Made by a program: the position numbers and the translations under genes. A DNA stretch of 64,000 nucleotides from Marivita lacus (lineage in GTDB: Bacteria; Pseudomonadota; Alphaproteobacteria; Rhodobacterales; Rhodobacteraceae), in assembly GCF_014637725.1 (NCBI RefSeq), contig NZ_BMFC01000017.1:1-64000 (forward strand), read 5' to 3'. Positions within the stretch are counted from its first letter, which is position 1, and every line of letters starts with the position of its first letter. Under the pieces are notes generated by a model. The model was not told the origin of the DNA. It searched no databases and saw nothing but the letters and a program-made list of their open reading frames with translations. This document shows positions 17,843 to 26,448 of this stretch, one piece after another.

Positions 17843-20800
17843 TCAGATTGAGACGTTGTTGATGTCCTCGTCGATCAGCAGGGTGGCATCGCCCAGTTCG
17901 TAGACGTTGAAGTTCGTGCCATCCTCAAAGCGCGAACCGGTGCGGGCGGCGCCGGTGATCCGGACGGTTTCGTCCGAGTTGCCCAAGACGCGCACCGTGT
18001 TGTCCTCGCCGGTAAGTGCAACGATCTGTGCCTCGGTGATGGTCAGCGTTGCCTCTTCGGTGAATTCGAGGTCGATCGTGTCGATCTCCCGACCGCCGAT
18101 ATTGCTGGCAAGGCTCACGTTGCTCCGGCTGACATCCGGGTCGCCAAGCACGACGTAGGTGCCCGTGCTGTTGCCCGCACTGTCGGTCGCGGTGACCACA
18201 AGATGGGATCCGTCCGGCACGACATTGTTGAAGGTGTAGCTGGTCTCGCCGGTAAAGCTGTTGTCCTGCTCGTTGAAGGCAACACTCTGCGCACCGCCCG
18301 AGCCGACCCGGACGATGGACACGTCATGGTCTGTGGTCTCGAGGATGATCCCGCGAGGCGCCTGGGTTTGATCCCAGGTGACCGCCGTCATGTCCGGCGC
18401 ATCTGGGGCCACGTTGTCCACCACCATGGTCTCGGTGATGGACCTGGTGTTGCCCGCCCGATCCGTGGCCGCGATCTGGATCGACACGTTCTCGCCATCG
18501 GCGGTCGGGATCACGCTCGCGGGAACGGCGACGGACCATGTGCCGCCGCTGACCTGTGCGGTCATGCGCTGGCCACCAATGGTTACTTCGACGGTCGATC
18601 CCTGTTCGACCTGCCCGGTCAGGGTAAAGCCCTGCGCCGCTTCGGCTTCGCTCACCACGCCGTCGCTGCCACCCGGCTGGCTGGTCGAGGTCAGCGGCAC
18701 CACTTCGGTATCCACCTGGAAGGTCTTGGAGGTCGTCGCGGTGTTGCCAGCACGGTCCTGCGTGCTGATCTGGGCGGTGGTGGTGTAGGTGCCATCCGGC
18801 AGTTCAAGCGATGTGAAGCGCGCAGTCCAGTTGCCCGCCGCATCGACGGTGGCCGGGCGGCTGACGCCTTCGACCACAACGGTGACCGTCGCACCCGGTT
18901 CGGTTGTCCCGCTCAGCGTCACGCCCTGCGTCTGTTCGGCGTCGTTGACGATGTTATCCGCCGTCACGGGGTTCGCGCTGACTGCAAAGTTGCGCACGAA
19001 GGTGTCGACCATCACCGTGTCGGAGCGCGTCAGCTCGTTGCCCGCCGCATCCACGGTATAGGCTGTGATCTGCGCCTCGTATTCGCCGGGGCGGATTTCA
19101 CCCGGTGCATAATTCGCGCGCCAGATGCCGAACCCGTCTGTCTGCACGGTCTTCGTGACGCCATCCAGCGTAACATCGACAGCCTGGAACGGGGTCGAGG
19201 TGCCAGTGATCTGAACGCCATCCGACGCTTCGACCTGGTTGATCACATCATCGGTTTCGATCGGAGCCGGGCTGATTGTCAGAAGACCCGCATCGGTGTC
19301 GAACACGACGTTTCGGGTCTCGGTGGCCGTGTTGCCCGCAAGATCGGTCGAGCTTGCCGTGAGGATCACCGTCTGTTCGCCCGAAGGCAGTTCATTCGCC
19401 GAGAACGTCACCGTCCAGTTGCCGTTCGCATCGACGCTTGCATTGCGGGACGCACCACCGCCCAGCGCAACGGACACCGAAGCGCCCGGTTCGGTCGTGC
19501 CGGTCACGGTCATGCCCTGCATCGCCTCTTCGGCGTTCACGATGCCATCGGCACCTCCCGCCTGGCTGGTGATGTCGAAATTGCGCACCCAAGTGTCGAG
19601 GACAACCTGCCCGGTTGCGCTGCTGGTGTTGCCCACCTCGTCGGTCGAGGTCGCGTTGATCGTCAGGTTCTGTTCACCGACCGGGATCTCGGTTGCGGTA
19701 AAGGTCACGGTCCAATTGCCCTGCGCATCCACGAAGGCAGTGCGCGTGTAGCCGTTCATGTCAACCAAGACGGTCGATCCGGCATCGGTTGTGCCGGTAA
19801 TCTGCACGCCGTCGGTGCGCTCTTGCGCGTTGATGATGCCGTCTGTTTCGATGGTCGTCGTATTGATCGTCACACCCGAGACCGTGTCGATCTCGATCCC
19901 GTCATTGATCGTGGTCGAGTTGTTGAAGCTGTCGGTCGCGATGACGGTGATGTTCTCGATATATTCGCCACGCTCGAAGGTCGAACTGGTGAGCGTCACG
20001 CTCCAGTTGCCTGCGGCATCCACATCCGCGACATGGCTGACGCCACCCGCGATGAGCACAACCGTCGCGCCGATCTCGGTGGTGCCTGTGACTGTCGTGC
20101 CGCCGTCGAATTCACTGTCTGTGATGATGTCGCCAAATGCCGTGGTGCCGCTGGTGATCGCAACCGGCGGAGGCGTGGTGTCGATGATCACCGTGGGGCC
20201 GTCCAGATCGGTTTCGCCGTCCGTGCCCGTGACCTTTACATCCACCTCGTATTCACCATCAGGCGGGAAGTTCGGCCCTTCGAAGACCACTTCCCATGTC
20301 CCGTCCGGCCCGGTGGTCGTGGTTTCCGTGTTGTCGCCGATCACGACGACAACCGTGTCGCCCTCGTTCGCGGTGCCGCTGACCAGAACCGTGCGGTCTT
20401 CTTCGGTCAGGCCATCGCCACCGATCACGTATTCGCCGTCATTGACGGTCGGAGCCCGAGGGCCGCCGCCTTCGCCCTCGTTGCCAATGAGCCCGCCGCC
20501 GCTACCGTCACCGCCGCCGTCACCACTGCCACCGATCACCGCCGCGCCGGTCGCAACCGCAGCACCGCCCGCCAGCCAGGGCAGCATGCCGCCACCCGCC
20601 AGAAGTCCCGCCGCCAGCATCGTCACGCCGCCTTCGTTTTCGGCGGCAACGTAATCCGCCGCAACCACATCTGCGCGATCAAAGAAGACAAGAGCGTCGT
20701 CCGGGCTCCATTTGCCCCAGGCCGCGACATCGGCGTATTGCGCAAACAGCGCCCCGCCATCCCCTTGGACAAAGGCCACTTCGCTCAGAACGCCGTCCGT

Positions 20801-21055
20801 GCTCAGGAACAGGCGACTGTTGCCGTCCCGCCCGAAATAATCCTCGAGAACGATCACCCGGCCATCGGCCAGCAGAACATGAAGATCGTTTTCCGCGCGG
20901 TCATAACTGCGCAGATCGGACCTGTGAATGTTCAGAGATATTTCGCGGCCATTAGAAGCGTCGATCAGATATCCGAGATCTTCTGCACCAACCACACCAC
21001 GCTCGACCGCGCCCGCACTTGTACGGACCACGAAATTAATCGCGTTCATAACCAC
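17843..21055 (-). CDS. Large Ig-like-repeat adhesin secreted by the type I system (BapA/LapA-like)
   Basis: 1070 residues. Residues 1-140 are a BapA-prefix-like beta domain (FVVRTSAGAVERG... VIVLEDYF). Residues 143-176 are a hydrophobic Gly/Ala-rich segment (MLAAGLLAGGGMLPWLAGG), then a Gly/Asp linker to about 200. Residues 200-1000 hold about seven clear Ig-like repeats of roughly 98 residues, each with G-T-x-x-x-G-x-x-V, D-A-x-G-N-W-x-V and D-x-A-G-N-x-x-x, plus one divergent copy. The C-terminal 70 residues (LTGEDNTVRVLG... FNVYELGDATLLID) look like an uncleaved type I secretion signal. No RTX GGxGxD repeats were found. Adjacent HlyD, ABC and TolC-like genes mark it as cargo. M3 (21049) is an alternative start. 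Confidence 0.88.
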   Translation of the reverse strand: MVMNAINFVVRTSAGAVERGVVGAEDLGYLIDASNGREISLNIHRSDLRSYDRAENDLHVLLADGRVIVLEDYFGRDGNSRLFLSTDGVLSEVAFVQGDGGALFAQYADVAAWGKWSPDDALVFFDRADVVAADYVAAENEGGVTMLAAGLLAGGGMLPWLAGGAAVATGAAVIGGSGDGGGDGSGGGLIGNEGEGGGPRAPTVNDGEYVIGGDGLTEEDRTVLVSGTANEGDTVVVVIGDNTETTTTGPDGTWEVVFEGPNFPPDGEYEVDVKVTGTDGETDLDGPTVIIDTTPPPVAITSGTTAFGDIITDSEFDGGTTVTGTTEIGATVVLIAGGVSHVADVDAAGNWSVTLTSSTFERGEYIENITVIATDSFNNSTTINDGIEIDTVSGVTINTTTIETDGIINAQERTDGVQITGTTDAGSTVLVDMNGYTRTAFVDAQGNWTVTFTATEIPVGEQNLTINATSTDEVGNTSSATGQVVLDTWVRNFDITSQAGGADGIVNAEEAMQGMTVTGTTEPGASVSVALGGGASRNASVDANGNWTVTFSANELPSGEQTVILTASSTDLAGNTATETRNVVFDTDAGLLTISPAPIETDDVINQVEASDGVQITGTSTPFQAVDVTLDGVTKTVQTDGFGIWRANYAPGEIRPGEYEAQITAYTVDAAGNELTRSDTVMVDTFVRNFAVSANPVTADNIVNDAEQTQGVTLSGTTEPGATVTVVVEGVSRPATVDAAGNWTARFTSLELPDGTYTTTAQISTQDRAGNTATTSKTFQVDTEVVPLTSTSQPGGSDGVVSEAEAAQGFTLTGQVEQGSTVEVTIGGQRMTAQVSGGTWSVAVPASVIPTADGENVSIQIAATDRAGNTRSITETMVVDNVAPDAPDMTAVTWDQTQAPRGIILETTDHDVSIVRVGSGGAQSVAFNEQDNSFTGETSYTFNNVVPDGSHLVVTATDSAGNSTGTYVVLGDPDVSRSNVSLASNIGGREIDTIDLEFTEEATLTITEAQIVALTGEDNTVRVLGNSDETVRITGAARTGSRFEDGTNFNVYELGDATLLIDEDINNVSI

Positions 21056-21216
21056 ACCACTCTACCTCAAAACCGCCCGTTTTCGGGTTCGGCATATTTT
21101 TGCTCTATCTTTTGATAGATGAAAAAAACAATCGGGCAAAGCATAGAATGTGGCGAAATTTCGTTTTTTTCCCCCTAAGCGCAGAGTGTTGCGGGAAAAG
21201 CCCGCCCTGAATATGG
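21056..21216 (-). promoter_or_regulatory. AT-rich upstream region of the adhesin operon
   Basis: 161 bp, clearly AT-richer than the surroundings, with runs of A and T. It has two small inverted repeats: TCTATC-TTTT-GATAGA at 21104-21119 and CCCG-TTTT-CGGG at 21077-21088. It separates the adhesin start from the Gfo/Idh stop, so it probably carries the adhesin promoter and perhaps a regulator site. No specific factor is assigned. Confidence 0.4.
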
Positions 21217-22308
21217 TCAAATCTGGTCGATCACGCTCCGCGTCATGGCGGAATTTTGCGCAGCGAGCCCCATCCGAACCGCCCATGCACCATCCTCTAT
21301 TGACACGTCCGGCACACCGCCGTTGCGCACGAGATCGAGGAACCGCGCGTGCTGGTAAAAGGTCGATCCGTTGTGGTCGCCCGCCTCGAGGATCGTAGGA
21401 TCGACCGGGATATCCACCGCCTGCGGCCCCTTGGGATGGCGCGGGCTGATGATCACCTGCGGCACCGGCGGCGCGCCCAGATGGGTCGGCCAGAATCGCC
21501 CCGGCCCCGGAACGAAGGCCTCGATCTTGCCATTCGGCCCAACCGCGCTGATCTCTTCCTGATAGCGCGCGCCTTCGGCATACATGCACAGCTCCAGCAT
21601 CGCCCGCGCGCCATTGGCGAAATCGACGATCACGTAGGCGCTGTCCCAGATGTCCGGCACCTCGCCGTTGTAGTGCTCGTCCAGATGGTTCACCTCCTGC
21701 CCCGCGCTTGCGGTCACGCGCACCGGATCGGACCCGAGGATCAGCCGCATCAGGTCGAAGAAGTGACAGCATTTCTCGACCAGCGTGCCGCCGGTGTTGC
21801 GGTTGAAGCGGTTCCAGTCCCCCACCTTGTGCAGGAACGGAAAGCGGTGCTCGCGGATGGTCAGCATCTTGACCCCGCCCGTGGCGCGCTGCACCTCTTC
21901 GGCAAAGGTCTGGATCGGCGGCATGTATCGATATTCCATCGCCACCCAGATCGGCGCGGGATAGCTGGCGGCGATCGCCTCGACCCGCGCGATGTCCGCC
22001 GCATCGGTATAAAGCGGCTTTTCCATCAAAAGCGGCAGCGGGTTGAGTTCCGCGATCTGCTCCAACGCGTCGATATGGCAGTGGTTCGGGCTGGCCACCA
22101 GAAGGCAGTCCAGATCATCGCGTGCCAGCAGATCGGCGATGGAGGATTCCAGCGTGGCACCCGGCACGATCGCCTTGGCCGCCGCCGCCATGATCTCGTC
22201 CGGCTCAAAGATCGCCGCCACCCGCGCGCCTTGAAGCAGGGCGATATTGCGCAGATGTTCCTGCCCCATCATGCCGCATCCGATAATGCCGTAATTCACA
22301 ACGTCCAT
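21217..22308 (-). CDS. Gfo/Idh/MocA-family NAD(P)-dependent oxidoreductase, possible NAD-dependent sulfoglycosidase
   Basis: 363 residues starting MDVVNYGIIGCGMMGQEHL. The N-terminal Rossmann motif is GIIGCGMMG. The family EKP motif is MEKPLYTDAAD, and the C-terminal alpha/beta domain contains HRFPFLHKVGDWNRFN and GGTLVEKCCHFFDLMRLI, the helix carrying the catalytic histidine. Family members oxidise sugars or cyclitols, and some hydrolyse glycosides by transient NAD oxidation. NAD-dependent sulfoquinovosidases of this fold (GH188) have been reported in sulfoquinovose gene clusters. Divergent neighbours are an SsuD-like monooxygenase, an aldo-keto reductase and a flavin reductase. The family call is firm; the sulfoglycosidase role is inference. 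Confidence 0.88.
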   Translation of the reverse strand: MDVVNYGIIGCGMMGQEHLRNIALLQGARVAAIFEPDEIMAAAAKAIVPGATLESSIADLLARDDLDCLLVASPNHCHIDALEQIAELNPLPLLMEKPLYTDAADIARVEAIAASYPAPIWVAMEYRYMPPIQTFAEEVQRATGGVKMLTIREHRFPFLHKVGDWNRFNRNTGGTLVEKCCHFFDLMRLILGSDPVRVTASAGQEVNHLDEHYNGEVPDIWDSAYVIVDFANGARAMLELCMYAEGARYQEEISAVGPNGKIEAFVPGPGRFWPTHLGAPPVPQVIISPRHPKGPQAVDIPVDPTILEAGDHNGSTFYQHARFLDLVRNGGVPDVSIEDGAWAVRMGLAAQNSAMTRSVIDQI

Positions 22309-22345
22309 GGTGGTCCTTGAGGTGATGCGCGCGACGTGGCGCGGT

Positions 22346-23047
22346 CTAGGTGATGCGCGCCACGTAGCGCGCGACGTCCGTGTTGATCCAGTTCCACGAG
22401 GCTTCGGCCGCCTCGCCTTCGGGGCCGTAGCTGACCCGCGTTGCCCGCATGCAGGGCTGCCCGGCGGACGGCCCAAAGGCCGGCGGCGCCCAATCCGGCA
22501 CCACCGCCAGATCAAGCCGGTCCACCGCCTTGGTGATCCAGAGCCCCAGCGTCTCGCGGTAGTAAAGATAGAGCGACTCGCGAAGTGCAATCGCGTCGAT
22601 CACATCCGCATAAGACCCGTCCAGCCAGATCTCCTCGAGCACTGCAGGCACATTGTTCAAGCGCCGCAAGCGCCGGATGCGGTGACCCTCGGGTGACGCT
22701 CCAAAGCGCGGAAAGCCGTCAGGCTTGACACGCCTGTCCACCGACAAAAGCTCTGCCGTAGGCAGTCCGCCGCCCTCGATCAGTTCGACCCGGAAGAAGG
22801 CGTAGACGGAGTGCGCGTCGGGCTTGGCCCGCACGTAATTGCCCGACCCCTGCACACGTTCGAGCAGCCCCTGCACGGTCAATTCATCCAGCGACTTGCG
22901 CAGCGTGCCCACGGAAATGCCAAGACGCGCCGCCATCTCCCGCTCGGGAGGGAGGCGTTCGCCATCCACCAGCCGACCAGCCTGAATGTCACGGATCAGC
23001 AATTCGCTGATCTGGACGTATTTCGGCAGGGCATGGCTATCGGACAT
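22346..23047 (-). CDS. GntR-family regulator with UTRA sensor domain
   Basis: About 233 residues starting MSDSHALPKYVQISELL. The winged helix is at residues 15-75 (GERLPPEREMAARLGISVGTLRKSLDELTVQGLLERVQGSGNYV is the region; key pattern PPEREMA). The UTRA effector domain follows from about 85 (VPAVLEEIWLDGSYAD is typical). A GTG at 23071 is an alternative start, but it would add residues outside the family fold. UTRA domains bind sugars or sugar phosphates. It sits between the Gfo/Idh gene and the divergent catabolic operon and is the probable local repressor of both. Confidence 0.9.
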   Translation of the reverse strand: MSDSHALPKYVQISELLIRDIQAGRLVDGERLPPEREMAARLGISVGTLRKSLDELTVQGLLERVQGSGNYVRAKPDAHSVYAFFRVELIEGGGLPTAELLSVDRRVKPDGFPRFGASPEGHRIRRLRRLNNVPAVLEEIWLDGSYADVIDAIALRESLYLYYRETLGLWITKAVDRLDLAVVPDWAPPAFGPSAGQPCMRATRVSYGPEGEAAEASWNWINTDVARYVARIT

Positions 23048-23132
23048 TTCTCGCACCAGCAATTGATACACTATTGATCTACATTTTTGGCGGTGCTACG
23101 CAAGAGGAAATGATACGTTGCGGAGACACCTT
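23048..23132. promoter_or_regulatory. Divergent promoter region between gntR and the monooxygenase operon
   Basis: 85 bp between the two divergent starts. It contains a direct repeat ATTGAT-N5-ATTGAT at 23062-23078 and an AT-rich stretch. It is the natural place for the GntR operator, but no clear palindrome stands out. Confidence 0.35.
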
Positions 23133-24287
23133 ATGACCATCGTGCCGATCACCTCCCCCGACCTCAATGCGGTCGAGGTGTCGTGGTTTGCGGCCCTGTG
23201 TTCCGACGATTACCAGTTCCTCGGCGTGCCCGATGGCAGCCTGCGGTCAAGCTTCGCGCATTGTTCCAACATCGTGAAAGAGGCCGAGGCGCAGGGCTTT
23301 CGCAACATCCTGTGCCCGTCCTCCTACCAGGTGGGTCAGGACACGCTGTCCTTTGTCGCCGGTTGCGCACCGATCACCGAACAGATCAACATGCTGGCCG
23401 CCGTGCGCTGCGGCGAGATGCAGCCGATCATGCTGGCGCGCACCATCGCGACGCTGGATCACATGCTCGAAGGGCGTCTGACGGTGAACATCATCTCGTC
23501 CGATTTTCCCGGCGAAAAGGAAGACAGCAAACTGCGCTACCAGCGGTCCCGCGAAGTGGTCGAAATTCTGAAGCAGGCGTGGACCCAGGACAGCATCACC
23601 TACAAGGGCGAGGTTTACGACTTCGACGGCCTGACCACCGATCCCGCGAAACCTTACCAGACCGGCGGGCCGCTGCTTTACTTCGGCGGCTACTCCCCCG
23701 ATGCGCTGGAACTCTGCGGCCAGCATTGCGATGTCTACCTGATGTGGCCCGAGCCCAAGGATCAGATCGCCCAGCGCATGAAGGATGTGAACGCGGTGGC
23801 CGAACGCTATGATCGCACGCTGGATTACGGGTTGCGGGTGCACGTGATCGTCCGCGACACCGAGGCCGAGGCCCGCGACTACGCGCAGCACATCGTCAGC
23901 CAGTTGGACGACGATCAGGGCAAGACGATCCGCGAACGGGCGCTTGATGCGACCTCGCTGGGCGTGTCGCACCAGTCGAAAAACCGCGAACTGGCCGACA
24001 TGGAAGGCTTTGTCGAACCGCATCTGTGGACAGGTGTGGGCCGCGCGCGTTCGGGCTGTGGAGCCGCGCTGGTCGGATCCACCGATCAGGTGCTCAGCGA
24101 GTTGGAGCAGTACCAGAAGATGGGCATCCGCGCCTTTATCCTGTCGGGCTATCCGCATCTGGAGGAATGCCGCCACTTCGGCAGCCGCGTATTGCCCAAG
24201 ATGAAAACAGTGCAACTGAACGAAGCCTATGGGCGCGTGCCGGATGGCACCCCGCTCACTCCGCTTGGTGCCGGGGAGCGCCGCTGA
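23133..24287 (+). CDS. SsuD/SmoC-like FMNH2-dependent sulfonate monooxygenase (LLM family)
   Basis: 384 residues. Line-up by eye with E. coli SsuD shows LLYFGGYSPDA, LRVHVIVRDTEAEA, LWTGVGRARSGCGAALVG and ILSGYPHLEE, so the SsuD active-site Arg226, His228, Arg297 and Tyr331 appear as R235, H237, an Arg in G-R-A-R (304/306) and Y340. SsuD Cys54 is replaced. The reaction class is oxidative C-S cleavage of a sulfonate to an aldehyde plus sulfite, with FMNH2 and O2. With the adjacent aldo-keto reductase and flavin reductase it matches SmoC, which turns sulfoquinovose into 6-dehydroglucose. An alkanesulfonate or other sulfonate substrate remains possible. The start is the ATG at 23133. Confidence 0.87.
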   Translation: MTIVPITSPDLNAVEVSWFAALCSDDYQFLGVPDGSLRSSFAHCSNIVKEAEAQGFRNILCPSSYQVGQDTLSFVAGCAPITEQINMLAAVRCGEMQPIMLARTIATLDHMLEGRLTVNIISSDFPGEKEDSKLRYQRSREVVEILKQAWTQDSITYKGEVYDFDGLTTDPAKPYQTGGPLLYFGGYSPDALELCGQHCDVYLMWPEPKDQIAQRMKDVNAVAERYDRTLDYGLRVHVIVRDTEAEARDYAQHIVSQLDDDQGKTIRERALDATSLGVSHQSKNRELADMEGFVEPHLWTGVGRARSGCGAALVGSTDQVLSELEQYQKMGIRAFILSGYPHLEECRHFGSRVLPKMKTVQLNEAYGRVPDGTPLTPLGAGERR

Positions 24288-24304
24288 TGCCCCGTCGCAA
24301 GTCA

Positions 24305-24363
24305 CCAGAAATTAATGTAGAGCGCCCAGATTCTTCTACGAAGAATCTGTTACAGACCAGCGC
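24305..24363 (+). repeat. Palindrome-centred intergenic element, copy 2
   Basis: CCAGAAATTAATG, GCGCCC, then a perfect stem at 24327-24349 (arm CAGATTCTTC, loop TAC), then GCAAGAAAATT. Same order of blocks as 8951-9018. Here it sits inside an operon, between the monooxygenase and aldo-keto reductase genes, and could attenuate or process the message. Confidence 0.6.
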
Positions 24364-24387
24364 AAGAAAATTCCGGGGGATACAGCG

Positions 24388-25281
24388 ATGACCATGGACC
24401 GCGTCACACTCAACGACGCCCTCGACCTCAGCCGCCTTGTCTATGGCATGTGGCGGCTGGGCGACGATGCCGACACAAGCACGGACCATATCCGCAACAA
24501 GATCAGCGCCTGCCTCGATCAGGGCATCACCACGATGGATCAGGCCGACATCTATGGCGGCTACGAGGCCGAGGAGATCCTGGGAAACGCCCTCACACCC
24601 GAGCTGCGCAACCGGATCGAAATCGTCACCAAATGCGATATCGTGGCCCCGGTCGGGCGCTATGCCGATGCACGGGCCAAGCATTACGATACCTCCCGCG
24701 CGCATATCCTGTCCTCGGTTGATCATTCGCTGCGGCTGATGAAGATCGACCATATCGACCTTCTGCTGATCCACCGCCCCGACCCGCTGATGGACCACCA
24801 TGAAACAGGCGCGGCACTGGACGAGGTTGTGGCAAGCGGCAAGGTCCGCGCGGTTGGTGTGTCGAACTTCCGCCCCTGGGATTGGGAGCTTCTGCAATCC
24901 GGCATGACAACCCAACTGGTCACGAACCAGATCGAGATCAGCCTGCTGCATCACGCGCCCTTCACCAATGGCGATATCGCGTTCCACCAGAAGAACGGCC
25001 AGCCGCCGATGGCGTGGTCGCCGCTGGGCGGGGGGGCGCTGTTCGATGGCAAGAACGCCGCGCTGCGCACCGCCCTGAAGACCGTTGGGGAAGATCACGG
25101 CGTCGATGAAGCCTCGGTTGCGGTCGCCTGGCTCTTGGCGCATCCCGCGCGCATTCTACCTGTCCTCGGCACCAACAATCTGGACCGGATCGCCCGTATC
25201 GGCGATGCTGCCCGCATACAGATCGACCGGGAGACATGGTTTGACCTTTACACCCACGCCCTTGGCCATGAAGTGGCCTGA
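24388..25281 (+). CDS. Aldo-keto reductase, SmoB-like (6-dehydroglucose reductase candidate)
   Basis: 297 residues. The AKR catalytic tetrad is visible as D51 (TTMDQAD), Y56 (DIYGG), K82 (VTKCD) and H129 (LIHRPD). The C-terminal cofactor-binding part has AWSPLGGGALF and VLGTNNLDRIA. As I recall the Agrobacterium SmoB sequence, the stretches YGMWRLGDDADTS and DQADIYGGY are very close to it; this was not aligned. SmoB reduces 6-dehydro-D-glucose to glucose after desulfonation. The gene follows the monooxygenase by 100 bp that hold a palindromic element. The annotation without context would be a YdhF-like oxidoreductase. Confidence 0.87.
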   Translation: MTMDRVTLNDALDLSRLVYGMWRLGDDADTSTDHIRNKISACLDQGITTMDQADIYGGYEAEEILGNALTPELRNRIEIVTKCDIVAPVGRYADARAKHYDTSRAHILSSVDHSLRLMKIDHIDLLLIHRPDPLMDHHETGAALDEVVASGKVRAVGVSNFRPWDWELLQSGMTTQLVTNQIEISLLHHAPFTNGDIAFHQKNGQPPMAWSPLGGGALFDGKNAALRTALKTVGEDHGVDEASVAVAWLLAHPARILPVLGTNNLDRIARIGDAARIQIDRETWFDLYTHALGHEVA

Positions 25282-25289
25282 GACACGCG

Positions 25290-25796
25290 ATGAACGACTT
25301 GACCCATAGTTTCGATCCCGCACAGGACAACGCCCGCGAGTATCGCGCGGCGCTTGGCCGTTTCGGAACCGGTGTCACCGTCATCACCTGCGATACAGGT
25401 GACGGCCCCCTGGGCATCACGGCCAACAGCTTTGCCAGCGTGTCGCTCGACCCGCCTCTGGTGCTGTGGTCACCCGCGAAATCCTCGAGCCGGTACCCGT
25501 TCTTCATGGCGGCGGATCATTTCGCCATCCATGTGGTCGGCGCCGAACAAGCCGAGCTGTGCACGGCGTTTGCGCGCAACGGCAACCCGTTCGACCAGTT
25601 CGACTGGGACCGGGGCGATCACGATGTGCCCCTGCTCGACAACTGCCTGAGCCGGTTCGAATGCACCAAGGTGGCCGAACATGACGGCGGCGATCATTCC
25701 ATCGTCGTGGCCCGCGTGCGCCTTGTGACAACGCGGGACGGAGACCCGCTCCTGTTTTTCAGTGGACGCTACGGAGGCTTTACGGAACCGACATAA
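25290..25796 (+). CDS. Flavin reductase family protein (NADH:FMN reductase, SmoA/HpaC type)
   Basis: 168 residues, the typical size of the flavin reductase-like (HpaC/RutF) split-barrel family. Diagnostic stretches are FGTGVTVITCDTGDGPLGITANSFASVSLDPPLVL (FMN-binding; key residues T-A-N-S-F and S-x-D-P-P) and FAIHVVGAEQAELCTAFA. It ends with LLFFSGRYGGF. It would supply reduced FMN to the monooxygenase two genes upstream, and it starts 8 bp after the aldo-keto reductase stop. The presence of all three genes in one operon is the main support for the sulfo-SMO assignment. Confidence 0.88.
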   Translation: MNDLTHSFDPAQDNAREYRAALGRFGTGVTVITCDTGDGPLGITANSFASVSLDPPLVLWSPAKSSSRYPFFMAADHFAIHVVGAEQAELCTAFARNGNPFDQFDWDRGDHDVPLLDNCLSRFECTKVAEHDGGDHSIVVARVRLVTTRDGDPLLFFSGRYGGFTEPT

Positions 25797-25865
25797 ACCG
25801 CCCCGATAACAGCAAAAAACGGGGCCACCGGCAGGGAGGCCGGTGTGGGAGAGGGAGGAGGCCGC

Positions 25866-26444
25866 ATGGCCATTTTGCTGGGGCTTCTGGCTCCGTTTCA
25901 GATGTTCAACGACGTTGTGCTGCGCTTGGGCCGTGGCATTGCCATCGTTGCCATCGGCCTGATGGTCTGCGCCATCCTTCTGCAGGTGTTCTGTCGCTAC
26001 GTTCTGGGCGACGCCCTGCCCTGGCCCGAAGAGGCCGCGATTTTCCTGATGCTCTGGATGACCGCCGTCATCGCGCCCTCGGCCTATCGCCGGGGCGGGT
26101 TCGTGGCGCTGGAGATCCTGTCCTCCGCCCTGCCCAAACGCGGTGCCGCCGTGCTGGCGCTGCTCCTGCTGCTGATCTCGGGCATGGTGCTCTATATCGG
26201 GGCGCAGATGGGGCTGAGCGAAATGTCCGGCCTTGCCGGCAAGTTCAAGAGCGCGTCGCTCAAATACCCGACACCGGATGGCTGGGTGAAGATGCCGAAC
26301 TCCTGGCAGATCGCCTCCCTTGTGACCGGGCTCTGGCTGCTGTTCATCGTCAATATCGAATTGATCCTGCGCAATCTCATCACCCTGGCCGGAGGAGAAG
26401 ACCGCTTGCGCTCCAACCTCGACGCCGAATTGACGGTGGAATAA
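25866..26444 (+). CDS. dctQ: TRAP transporter small permease subunit
   Basis: 192 residues starting MAILLGLLAPFQMFNDVVL; the ATG at 25866 follows a good GGGAGGAGG ribosome-binding site. Four hydrophobic segments are visible (near residues 20-40, 53-75, 92-112 and 148-168). The family motif region is FCRYVLGDALPWPEEAAIFLMLWM, with key residues R-Y and W-x-E-E. It pairs with DctM in a TRAP uptake system. The gene lies between the flavin reductase and dctM and is part of the same operon. Confidence 0.9.
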   Translation: MAILLGLLAPFQMFNDVVLRLGRGIAIVAIGLMVCAILLQVFCRYVLGDALPWPEEAAIFLMLWMTAVIAPSAYRRGGFVALEILSSALPKRGAAVLALLLLLISGMVLYIGAQMGLSEMSGLAGKFKSASLKYPTPDGWVKMPNSWQIASLVTGLWLLFIVNIELILRNLITLAGGEDRLRSNLDAELTVE

Positions 26445-26448
26445 TCCC

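Noticed and set aside
17843-21055. RTX toxin or calcium-binding repeats in the adhesin
   Set aside because: I looked for GGxGxDxUx nonapeptides and found none; the repeats are Ig-like.
18203-21115. Plus-strand ORF of 970 codons
   Set aside because: It is antisense to the Ig-repeat adhesin over its whole length and its translation is a low-complexity, His/Arg-rich shadow with no domain; the minus strand has clear repeats and a secretion context.
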